Assembly (NCBI RefSeq): GCF_000517545.1
Contig: NZ_BAIV01000024.1
Coordinates: forward strand, 39,329-103,328
Direction: 5' to 3'
Length of the DNA stretch: 64,000 nt
DNA from: Bacteroides reticulotermitis JCM 10512
Lineage (GTDB): Bacteria > Bacteroidota > Bacteroidia > Bacteroidales > Bacteroidaceae
Each line of letters opens with the position of its first letter. Within the stretch, counting starts at the first letter, position 1. The notes beneath the pieces are model-generated. The model saw nothing but the letters and a program-made list of their open reading frames with translations, made no database searches and was not told where the DNA came from. Both the position numbers and the translations under genes were made by a program. Positions 19,706 to 28,155 of this stretch are shown here, one piece after another.

Positions 19706-20949
19706 TTATAATTTATCTTTTAATGCCAATATACGTTGCATCTCGTTGAAGGCGATCATATACCCTTCGTCTACTCCCATACCCGGTTTGGCAAGACATT
19801 GTAGGGGAGAGGTAGCCATTGCGATGTGAGCGCATACTTCAGCCGAACGAGAAGTCTCGTTGCATGTTCCACCCAGATAAGCTTCCATAGCATTGTTTTT
19901 GCAGAAGAGAACTGCTTCAATGGAGTTGTTTATGCCTCCTAAATCGGGTGTCTTGATCTGAATCATATGACCGGCTTTGTGCAGGGTGAAGTCTTTAATA
20001 TCTTCTAGCGTATTGCACCATTCGTCGGCTACGATCTCTGTTTTAGAGCCTTTCTTTTCCAATAGTTCGCGCAGCGTACGCAACGCTTCTATCTGCGACT
20101 TTTTATCACCCATATCTACCGGGCCTTCAATGCGGAGTTTGAAAGGAGCAGCCTTCTTTTCCAACTGACTCATGTATTCGGCTATCTTTTCGAGATCATT
20201 GTTGAATACGATTCCCAGTGTACCGTATACGTCGATATGCATGATTGGATTATAACGATCGTTTGTTCTAAACTGGAGAATGCGATCGCGTAGCCATTCC
20301 ACATAGGCCGCTAGCTTTTCCCCTTGGAGTCCGGTTTTCTCCTCCGGATGATTAAACAAGGCATGCGGCAGAACTTCCGCTTCTTTCATAATCATCTTAT
20401 CGGCATTGTTGTAACGGTCGTCACCCGACTGGGTAAAGATCGCAATGGAGTGGTTGGACACCTGCGTGCCGTACTCTTCGGCAATGATTTGTGCCATGAG
20501 CTTATGCTTGCTTTTTGCTACCGCATCCAAACAGGCTTGCGTTACCCCGTAGCGGATAGCCGTGTGATAGTGTTTACCGGTCGATGGATTTTTAGCCTGA
20601 TCGACGAGAGCGGCCAACTCCTTGAAAGAGTTAATTTCTTTACCTTTATATAAAGGAGCGATCTCTTTCTCGATTAATGGAATAAAATCTTTGGCGAGGA
20701 ACAACGGGTCGCGTCCGCCGGCTCCTGAATATTGCACAGCAGCACAATCGCCGTGCGCAATGGCTCCGTTGTCAAGTATGAACAAGACAGAGATTGATTC
20801 GCCTGCCTGACGGACGGCTGTGAAGCCTCAGTCATTGGTTCGCCTATATAAAATGCACCGTCGTGTCCGGCGCCTGCCTTAATCGCTTTCTGATCGTCAA
20901 AGTAGAAACCTGTCTTACCTTGCGCACATACAACATCTATAATCTTCAT
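19706..20949 (-). CDS. mal: Methylaspartate ammonia-lyase (one frame break)
   Basis: An enolase-superfamily enzyme of about 414 aa that removes ammonia from (2S,3S)-3-methylaspartate to give mesaconate. The N-terminus MKIIDVVCAQGKTGFYFDDQ and the catalytic barrel with HIDVYGTLG, VADEWCNTLEDI and QIKTPDLGGINNS are recognisable. The frame breaks near 20829; one extra G restores EPMTEGFTAVRQAGESISVLFILDNG and joins the two halves, so the gene is probably intact in the organism. It is second in the pathway, after glutamate mutase encoded just upstream. Confidence 0.92.
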
Positions 20950-20973
20950 AGCTTTTGTTTTTAAGTTTACATA

Positions 20974-22431
20974 TTAATGGGGCCTGCCTACTAAGAACCC
21001 TTTACCTATCGCATATACATCGTCTACTACCATCTGGAAGTTGATCGGACGTTTTTCAAAGTCGGCTCTTTCCTGCAGCTTCTGTTTATGGAAGTCTTTT
21101 AAATCCTGCGTCAACGGAATGTTACCCGCATCCAGCAAGCGAACTGCTCCCAGATTGTCTCGGGCAGGCATTACCTTACCTGCATTGTAGCGGCTTGGTG
21201 CAAACGGTACATCGAGCACCCCGGCTTGAAACGCTGCAATTGTTCCCAACGCATAATCGCCCTTACCGAGTTCTTCGATTTTGTCGAGGATGCATTCCAT
21301 CTCCCGCATGATAATATCACTTTCCATAATAACCGCCGGAATATCGATGAAGCTTTGGTCTTTCAGCATGGAAGTAAGCTGTTTGGTTGCCTTTAAGCCG
21401 GCAGCATTTGCTTCTTTAGTCGGTACCCCCATCGCCTCGTGTGGGGTCTTGACAATTACTTTAGTTGCTTTGGCGAGTACGGCAGCGGCCGCTCCCCATG
21501 AGATAACAGCAAATGATTTAGCTTCATCTTGTGGGAAACCTCCCATCCATTGGTGGAATACGGTTGTCACCCGAACATCTGAAAAACCGAACTTATCGAG
21601 GTATTTGCGGGTAACATACTCCAGCGAACGAATAGCTGCTACGTCCTGTATCAGATTTCCGCATTGTCCGTAACCAACGGTGAGATCTTTCACGCCTTGT
21701 GTGGCTGCCAGCAAAGATTCTACCACTGCTACCGCATTGGAGATACAGGGCGGAACAAGGGTTCCGGTTAGTGGGCCGAAAGGTTCGCGGTTAATCGAAA
21801 TACCGGCTTCCTCGTATAGGCCGATCAATCGGTCGGTGTACTGCCAGTGGGCAATCGTTTTTTCTAAAGAATGATTCTTAGAATAAGGAATGTTGTAAGA
21901 AATGCCTCCTCCTTCATAAGAGGTAAAGCCACCGGCTATGGTGATTTCGGTGAGCAAGCGGGCGTCCGGAGTTCCATGACGTACTTGTACAGGCTTTTTT
22001 AAAACCGAAGTTACTTCACGACAAATGTCCACTCCATAGTTCACAGCCGGAAATCCGTTCAACATCGAACGTCCGGTCTCTTTACTCTTTGCGATTCCGT
22101 CTTCTGCTTCTTTGTAACGATTCAGACGGGTATAGCTGTCGATTGTGGTAGGCAGTAAGTCGGCCTCTCCCTCAGTCTCCAGGTATTGCAACAACTGGAT
22201 ATGCTCAGACGGTAGGGCGACTCCCGCCCGTGGCTGAATGAGTGTCACCTTCTCGGCTTTCGCTTTTGATAGTTTTTCACCGAAACGTTTTTCAGGCAAG
22301 ATAGCCCGTTGATATTCTACGGCCTCGTCAAAGTTTACTGCTTTGCCGGTAGGCCATTGTTGAAGTACCTCTTCACGTTCTTTGAAGAAAGCATCCTTAG
22401 ACAGTTTTTCATTTTTTAGAGTCATATTCAC
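20974..22431 (-). CDS. glmE: Methylaspartate (glutamate) mutase, subunit E
   Basis: The large catalytic subunit, 485 aa, of the adenosylcobalamin-dependent glutamate mutase that rearranges L-glutamate to 3-methylaspartate. Typical segments are QVRHGTPDARLL, the TIM-barrel FTSYEGGGISYNIPYSK, NREPFGPLTGTLVPPCISN and TVGYGQCGNLIQDVAAIRS. The length matches the family. It pairs with GlmS (B12-binding) and needs the GlmL chaperone, both encoded directly upstream with gaps of 2-6 bp. Confidence 0.96.
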   Translation of the reverse strand: MNMTLKNEKLSKDAFFKEREEVLQQWPTGKAVNFDEAVEYQRAILPEKRFGEKLSKAKAEKVTLIQPRAGVALPSEHIQLLQYLETEGEADLLPTTIDSYTRLNRYKEAEDGIAKSKETGRSMLNGFPAVNYGVDICREVTSVLKKPVQVRHGTPDARLLTEITIAGGFTSYEGGGISYNIPYSKNHSLEKTIAHWQYTDRLIGLYEEAGISINREPFGPLTGTLVPPCISNAVAVVESLLAATQGVKDLTVGYGQCGNLIQDVAAIRSLEYVTRKYLDKFGFSDVRVTTVFHQWMGGFPQDEAKSFAVISWGAAAAVLAKATKVIVKTPHEAMGVPTKEANAAGLKATKQLTSMLKDQSFIDIPAVIMESDIIMREMECILDKIEELGKGDYALGTIAAFQAGVLDVPFAPSRYNAGKVMPARDNLGAVRLLDAGNIPLTQDLKDFHKQKLQERADFEKRPINFQMVVDDVYAIGKGFLVGRPH

Positions 22432-22437
22432 TTGGTT

Positions 22438-23823
22438 TTATTGTATTAGTTTAATTTCTTCTTTCATAAAATGCAGGGCGAGCTCAGGATCAACTGTACT
22501 GAGCAGTCCCATCGATGCGAAAATATATTTCTTATCCAGATAATATCGTGGCTTTTTGGGTTTCATCGAATGAAACTTCTGCGGATTGTATTTGGCTCCG
22601 TCCAATATAGCTTCGGGGTGTTTGCTGTTGACCAGGCTACCTCCGATGCCGATTATACGGTCTACATCGGATAAGTCTTTTCCGGTCATGACATAGATTT
22701 CACCCATAGGCGTGAACGAACGTTCGATAGAACCGCAATGTCGTTCGACAGCAATCTCGATTGCTTTCTTTGCCAGGAGTTCTTCTAACTGCTCCTCGGC
22801 ACTGCCTGCCGCAGCTAGAGCGGAAGGATGCGCTATGCAGTGGGTCAACCAGTGCTGTATTTCTTCCTGCGAAAGTCCGCTTTCGGCTTCCAAGACTTGC
22901 GTTCCTGCCTCTTCGGACAATGCTTTCAAACTGTAACGCATGCCTAAGTCACCTTCTACCGTCCGTTTGCTGAACGGCTCGGGCAAACCTTTTATCAAAA
23001 CGTTCTCTAATGTCGGGCTTCCTTCGGCCATCGAGTAAATATCGGTAGTTGCTCCTCCCAGGTCCGCGGCCATGAAATCGCCTATTCCCGGAGTCTTCGC
23101 TGTGCCTTTACTGAGTAATTCGCATGCGTTCATAACTGCGAGCGGAGTTGGAATTATATCATTGAATGACATCTTTTGTATGCCCGACAAGCCTTTCGCA
23201 TCAATTATCTTCCGAATAAACACCTCTCGGATGCTTTGTTTGGCCGATGCTATGTTGAGCTTGTTGAATGTGGGCATTACATTGTCTGTCAGTACGTAAT
23301 CTTTGCCTGAGTGAGCGAATATTTCCTCCAACTCGTGAGACGCGCTTTTATTGCCTGCTATTACTACAGTGAAATCCCAATCGATGGCACATAGTCGGCG
23401 GGCATTGGCAATGATTACCTCTTTATTTCCTCCGTCGGTACCTCCGCAAAGCAAAACAAGATCCGGCCGGATAGCGTAGATCTCATCTTGTTCTTGCTTG
23501 GAAATCTCAAAGGCATAGGTTTTTATTACTTTGGCTCCTGCACTGGAAGCAGCCATGCGTGCTGCTTTTGCCGTTAACTCCGGCACTAGGCCCAGAGCAA
23601 CCATCTTTAAACCTCCTCCGGCACTGCTGCAACAAAGTAATTGGTCGTATCGGAATGTACCGATGCTAGCTTCCAACTGCGCCAAAGCTGTCCGGAAACC
23701 ATGGATAATATCTGTATCGATGGTGGTAAACGCATTGGCGGTACCCAGAATGGTTGCGTGTTGCGTATCAATGGCCGTGAGCTTCGTATATGTACTGCCG
23801 AAGTCCGCAGTCAGAATTTTCAT
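22438..23823 (-). CDS. glmL: Glutamate mutase accessory protein GlmL (MutL)
   Basis: A 461-aa ASKHA-fold protein with N-terminal phosphate-binding ADFGSTYTKLTAID, a second phosphate motif in FMAADLGGATTDIYS, and GIGGSLVNSKHP near the C-terminus. GlmL proteins are thought to reactivate or assemble the B12 mutase. It lies between glmS and glmE as in clostridial glutamate mutase operons. Confidence 0.93.
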   Translation of the reverse strand: MKILTADFGSTYTKLTAIDTQHATILGTANAFTTIDTDIIHGFRTALAQLEASIGTFRYDQLLCCSSAGGGLKMVALGLVPELTAKAARMAASSAGAKVIKTYAFEISKQEQDEIYAIRPDLVLLCGGTDGGNKEVIIANARRLCAIDWDFTVVIAGNKSASHELEEIFAHSGKDYVLTDNVMPTFNKLNIASAKQSIREVFIRKIIDAKGLSGIQKMSFNDIIPTPLAVMNACELLSKGTAKTPGIGDFMAADLGGATTDIYSMAEGSPTLENVLIKGLPEPFSKRTVEGDLGMRYSLKALSEEAGTQVLEAESGLSQEEIQHWLTHCIAHPSALAAAGSAEEQLEELLAKKAIEIAVERHCGSIERSFTPMGEIYVMTGKDLSDVDRIIGIGGSLVNSKHPEAILDGAKYNPQKFHSMKPKKPRYYLDKKYIFASMGLLSTVDPELALHFMKEEIKLIQ

Positions 23824-23825
23824 AA

Positions 23826-24239
23826 TCAGGATAGAGCTAATATTTCTTTTAAATCGGCTATAGTTGTTTCGATAGCTGTTCCGGGTGGATATGCTTTGGT
23901 GAATCCCATTGCTAGAAAGCGTTTCTCTACATCAACGAAGTCTTGCTTACCAACTACTAGGTTGCCACCAACTAAAAGTGGAATGCTTTTTAAGCCCGCT
24001 TCGTCGCATTTCTCGCGAAGGCCGTTGCAGTCAATCTCGCCATGTCCATACAGCGAAGAAACGAGAATCACGTCTGCGTTTGTTTCGATTGCAGCTGCAA
24101 TGTATTCTTCTTGTGAAACCATCACACCGAGATTTACAACATTGAAACCTTCTTTCTCTAATGCGTATGTGATAATTTTATTACCTACCGCATGCACGTC
24201 GGCACCAATTACGCCTGTTACAATCGTTTTCTTTTCCAT
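23826..24239 (-). CDS. glmS: Methylaspartate (glutamate) mutase, subunit S
   Basis: A 137-aa cobalamin-binding subunit. The base-off/His-on motif DxHxxG is clear (Asp14, His16, Gly19 in GADVHAVGNKI), followed by LVSSLYGHGE and LLVGGNLVVG that form the rest of the nucleotide-tail pocket. It is the first gene of the nine-gene operon. The symbol is shared with an unrelated glucosamine synthase, which this is not. Confidence 0.96.
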   Translation of the reverse strand: MEKKTIVTGVIGADVHAVGNKIITYALEKEGFNVVNLGVMVSQEEYIAAAIETNADVILVSSLYGHGEIDCNGLREKCDEAGLKSIPLLVGGNLVVGKQDFVDVEKRFLAMGFTKAYPPGTAIETTIADLKEILALS

Positions 24240-25007
24240 GTGTTTTCTTTCTAAATTTAGTTAACTTTTTCCGAAACAGACAGCGTGTTCTGAAAGTATC
24301 GGATTAAGGTCGGAATTTAGAATAATGTCTGTGAATTTGAATTACATTATTTCCTTCCATAGCCTTGTTCGTACTACAAATGTAGGCCAAAATTTGAATT
24401 AAACATATTTATCCGTCGGAAAAAAGATCGATCGAGGTGTCGTTTTATTATTATCTGACTTTCAGTTAGTAAGGTAAATCTTAGACAAAATGTACTTTTG
24501 ATTTTAACCTCTGGTTTTCTGTTTCACAAACTTCGTTTTATTGGTTTTTATGCATATTTATTCTATTTGCTTAAAAAGACCGAAAATAGATTGTTTTTAA
24601 ACTATTTGTCGATCTTTTTATGAGATTTATGAGGATTGATCTAGTAATTAGGCTGCAATAAATAATTTATATGCTAAAAACGGTTGATGTTAATGATGGA
24701 ATTAATAGGATAATTACAGTTAGTCTGTGATATAATGTTTACATGTTTTCGATTTGATCTCCTAGGGTTACTTGATGCTCTTCGAATAAAAGTGGCTGTC
24801 GGGAAATACATCTATAAAAAGGGAAGCGTACATGACTCTGTTTCATGCGGAGCTTGCGTAATTATCTTCCGCACGCCGGAACAATTGCTAATGTGTAATT
24901 GTTAAAAATGGGTGTGTTTTTATTGGTTTCGAAGTGAATCGGACGCCGTTTTACGAAGTAGGAGCATGTGATAGACGCTGATGTTTGAAAGATAAAACCG
25001 AAAAAAG
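24240..25007. other. AT-rich intergenic region between divergent glmS and P-type ATPase genes
   Basis: No gene is supported in these 768 bp. A TACATTTGT box on the minus strand at 24376-24384 is a candidate -7 element for the glutamate operon, with a weak GTTT about 17 nt upstream. No cobalamin riboswitch is seen here even though the operon encodes a B12 enzyme. Confidence 0.5.
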
Positions 25008-27704
25008 ATGAAAAAAGAGAGAAACGTATTGCATCGAGATTGGCACTCAATGGAGATAGGACGTGTTTTAGGCTTGTTAGGCACCAATGTTATAAAAGGA
25101 TTGACTGAAACAGAGGCAGGAGCACGCTTGCATGAGTTTGGTGAAAACATACTTCCTGAGAAGAAGAAAGAGAGTAAACTAATACGCTTCTTCAGACATT
25201 TTAATGATGTTTTGATCTATATATTGCTGGTGGCAGCCGTGGTTACAGTGCTGCTGGGGCATTGGGCCGATACGGTTGTTATTGTAGTTGTTGCGGTGAT
25301 AAACGCTTGCATAGGCTATTTTCAGGAAGGAAAAGCTGAAAAGGCATTGGAGGATATTAAGAAAATGCTTTCTCATACCGCGCAAGTAATTCGAGAAGGT
25401 AAACGCATAGAGATAGGGGCTTCCCATCTCGCAGTCGGTGATTTGGTAATGCTTCATCCGGGGGATAAAGTGCCGGCGGACTTACGGTTGATCAAAGCCG
25501 ATAATTTGCGAATTGAAGAATCTGCTCTGACCGGGGAATCTTTGCCTTCTCAGAAAAGGACTTCCGTCCTATCGATTGAAACACCGCTAGGCGATAGAAG
25601 TAACATGGCTTTCTCTACTACAACCGTCAGTGCGGGAACCGGGATGGGGGTGGTAGTTGCCACGGGACAGCAAACGGAGATTGGCAAAATTAACCGCCTG
25701 ATGTCCGAGTTGCAACCAATTACGACACCTTTGCTGCGACAGACGGCACGTTTTGGCAAATCTGTTTCGTTAGTTATTATCATTATAGCGGTACTCGTTT
25801 TTGTTTTCGGCTATTTCTTCAGAGATTACAGTGTCGGCGAATTATTAATGTCTGTAATCGGTCTTACTGTAGCGGCCATTCCGGAAGGACTCCCCGCCAT
25901 TCTATCTATCATTCTTGCTATCGGTGTGCAAAATATGGCAAAGCGTAAGGCGATCATACGTACCTTGCCTTCGGTAGAAACGCTTGGTTCGGTCGCTGTT
26001 ATCTGTTCGGATAAAACGGGCACGTTGACAAAGAACGAGATGACTGTGAAAACTCTGGTAACAAGTGATGCACGCTTTGAAGTAACCGGAACGGGTTATT
26101 CTCCCTACGGTGAGGTATTGCGGGATGAGGCTATTGTTGATTTCACGGCCGAACCTGTACTCGAGACTCTCATCGGCTGTTTCTATATCTGCAATGAGGC
26201 ATCGTTAGGCAAAAATGATGAGGACAATTGGTATGTGAAGGGCGATCCTACCGAAGGGGCCTTGATAACCCTGTATGAGAAAGTGCCCGTCGACCATCAT
26301 GAAACGGAGCGATTGGCGACCGTTCCTTTTGATTCGGAATATAAGTATATGGCAACCTTGGCAGAAGCCGGCAATAAGAATGTGGTATATATAAAAGGTG
26401 CACCCGATCGTTTGTTCGATATGGCCGAGCAGGAAAAAGGAGCATATGGAACCCAAACATTCGATCGTTCGTATTGGGAAGAGCGTATCGTTGAATTGGC
26501 GGGACAAGGACAGCGCGTAATCGGGGCCGCCTATAAGTTTGTAGATAAAGAGAAGACCGATTTGTCACATGATGATCTTCATCATGGAATTGTCTTTTTG
26601 GGGCTGGCGGGTATTATCGATCCACCTCGTGAAGAAGCTATTGAAGCTATTAAGCAGTGTGCGGAAGCGGGGATACGGGTGAAGATGATAACAGGCGATC
26701 ACATTGAAACAGCTAAGTCGATCGGACTTGAGATGGGAATTGGTGATGGCGTAAAAGCGTTGGAAGGTAAAATAATTGAGGTGATGAGTGATGAGGAGTT
26801 GGAATCTGTCGCGGTCGAATACGATATTTTTGCCCGTACAAGTCCTGAACATAAACTCCGTCTGGTGAAAGCACTTCAGGCGCGTAATATTATTTGTGCA
26901 ATGACAGGCGATGGAGTCAATGACGCACCGGCTTTGAAGAAAGCGGATGTTGGCATTGCCATGGGTATAAAAGGTACCGAAGTGGCTAAAGATGCTGCGG
27001 AGATGGTGCTCGCTGATGATAACTTTTCTACGATAGCCGCTGCTGTGGAAGAAGGGCGGCGGGTGTATGATAACTTAAAGAAAACGATCTTGTTTATCTT
27101 GCCGACCAATGGAGCGGAGAGTTTTCTGATTATAGCAAGTATTCTTTTCGGTACCCTGATGCCGCTTACCCCGATTCAGATATTGTGGGTGAACATGGTG
27201 ACCTCGGTTACTATATCTTTGGCGCTTGCCTTCGAGAAACTGGAACCGGACACGATGAAGCGTCCTCCGCGTGCCAGCCGGACACCTTTGCTGGATGGGT
27301 ACTTTATCTGGCGTATTCTGTTTGTTTCGATTTTGATAGGTGGAGGAACGTTGCTATTGAATCTTTATCTCCTGAATAGTGGTGTAGACGAAATGACGGT
27401 GCGAACGGTCACCATTCAGACGATTGTTATCACGCAGATGTTTCACCTTTATAATAGCCGTAGCATTCGCCGCTCCGCTTTTTGTGGAGACTTCTGGGGA
27501 AACAAAGCAGTCTTTGTTGTTTCCGCCTTGCTGATATTATTGCAACTATCCATAACCTACCTACCGTTTATGAATCAGGTATTCGGCACTGTTGCACTTC
27601 CGGTTTCATACTGGCTGTATCCGTTTATTTTTGGTTTCCTCATCTTTGTTGTTGTGGAGATCGAAAAGTGGGTGATGAGGCTACTTGATAGCAAACGAAT
27701 TTGA
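25008..27704 (+). CDS. Cation-transporting P-type ATPase (Ca2+ type, P2A-like)
   Basis: An 898-aa ion pump in the inner membrane. The actuator motif is LTGES at about 174-178, the transmembrane ion-site motif PEGLP starts at 292, the phosphorylated Asp is D335 in SDKTGTLTKNEM, the nucleotide-binding KGAPDRLF lies near residue 465, and the hinge GDGVND starts at 634. Ten membrane segments are expected. PEGLP in M4 and DVGIAMG-GTEVAK with AAEMVLADDNF fit Ca2+/Mn2+ pumps of the PMR1/SERCA type. No partner gene is adjacent. Transport of Ca2+ is inferred from family membership only. Confidence 0.92.
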   Translation: MKKERNVLHRDWHSMEIGRVLGLLGTNVIKGLTETEAGARLHEFGENILPEKKKESKLIRFFRHFNDVLIYILLVAAVVTVLLGHWADTVVIVVVAVINACIGYFQEGKAEKALEDIKKMLSHTAQVIREGKRIEIGASHLAVGDLVMLHPGDKVPADLRLIKADNLRIEESALTGESLPSQKRTSVLSIETPLGDRSNMAFSTTTVSAGTGMGVVVATGQQTEIGKINRLMSELQPITTPLLRQTARFGKSVSLVIIIIAVLVFVFGYFFRDYSVGELLMSVIGLTVAAIPEGLPAILSIILAIGVQNMAKRKAIIRTLPSVETLGSVAVICSDKTGTLTKNEMTVKTLVTSDARFEVTGTGYSPYGEVLRDEAIVDFTAEPVLETLIGCFYICNEASLGKNDEDNWYVKGDPTEGALITLYEKVPVDHHETERLATVPFDSEYKYMATLAEAGNKNVVYIKGAPDRLFDMAEQEKGAYGTQTFDRSYWEERIVELAGQGQRVIGAAYKFVDKEKTDLSHDDLHHGIVFLGLAGIIDPPREEAIEAIKQCAEAGIRVKMITGDHIETAKSIGLEMGIGDGVKALEGKIIEVMSDEELESVAVEYDIFARTSPEHKLRLVKALQARNIICAMTGDGVNDAPALKKADVGIAMGIKGTEVAKDAAEMVLADDNFSTIAAAVEEGRRVYDNLKKTILFILPTNGAESFLIIASILFGTLMPLTPIQILWVNMVTSVTISLALAFEKLEPDTMKRPPRASRTPLLDGYFIWRILFVSILIGGGTLLLNLYLLNSGVDEMTVRTVTIQTIVITQMFHLYNSRSIRRSAFCGDFWGNKAVFVVSALLILLQLSITYLPFMNQVFGTVALPVSYWLYPFIFGFLIFVVVEIEKWVMRLLDSKRI

Positions 27705-28155
27705 AATTAAAACTTTGGGAGAAGGAGGAATCTTCGTCGATTTCGGTCAAGCCTGCTTGTTTAAAGAGATAATTCCATTGGGTATTCAGAATAAACGATT
27801 ACTCGTTTTAAGTAAACTGAGTGCTTGGATTAGGCAACTTAAGTAGTTGAGTGAGGTAAACCCAGTAGTAGGTCGAGGTAACTTAAGTACTGGGGCTGAG
27901 TAACTGAAAATTTTGATTAAGGTTACTTGAGTTTCAGACTATTAATAGCTTGGTCTTGAACTATTAATAGTTCAAGACCAAGCTATTAATACCCGAGGAG
28001 TTAGCAACAATAGGCCGATTCCTGATTCTATAAAACAAAGGAATACAACTAGAATCCGGCTTCTTCTGTCGTGTTTAAGCCATACTTTCCCCTTGAGTGA
28101 ATAAGAAGAATCAGCAGAAACTGTACCTTATATATAGGGACTATCTAAATGATGT
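27705..28155. other. Intergenic region with short repeated motifs and a large palindrome
   Basis: No gene is supported. From 27830 to 27935 the sequence is built from recurring short words: AACTTAAGTA twice, GAGGTAA-type words, and CCCAGTA with TACTGGG as an inverted pair. The 52-bp palindrome listed separately follows at 27940-27991. Confidence 0.5.
27940..27991. repeat. Perfect 52-bp palindrome
   Basis: The element is fully self-complementary with no spacer. It consists of three copies of the 8-bp palindrome TATTAATA separated by GCTTGGTCTTGAAC and its exact reverse complement. It lies between the ATPase gene (+) and the UvrA-like gene (-), which converge on it. There is no T-tract, so it is not a standard terminator. 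As RNA it would fold into one long hairpin, and as DNA it could form a cruciform. Confidence 0.85.

Noticed and set aside
24240..25007. A cobalamin riboswitch ahead of the glutamate mutase operon.
   Set aside because: None of the conserved aptamer blocks seen at the other two loci occur here.
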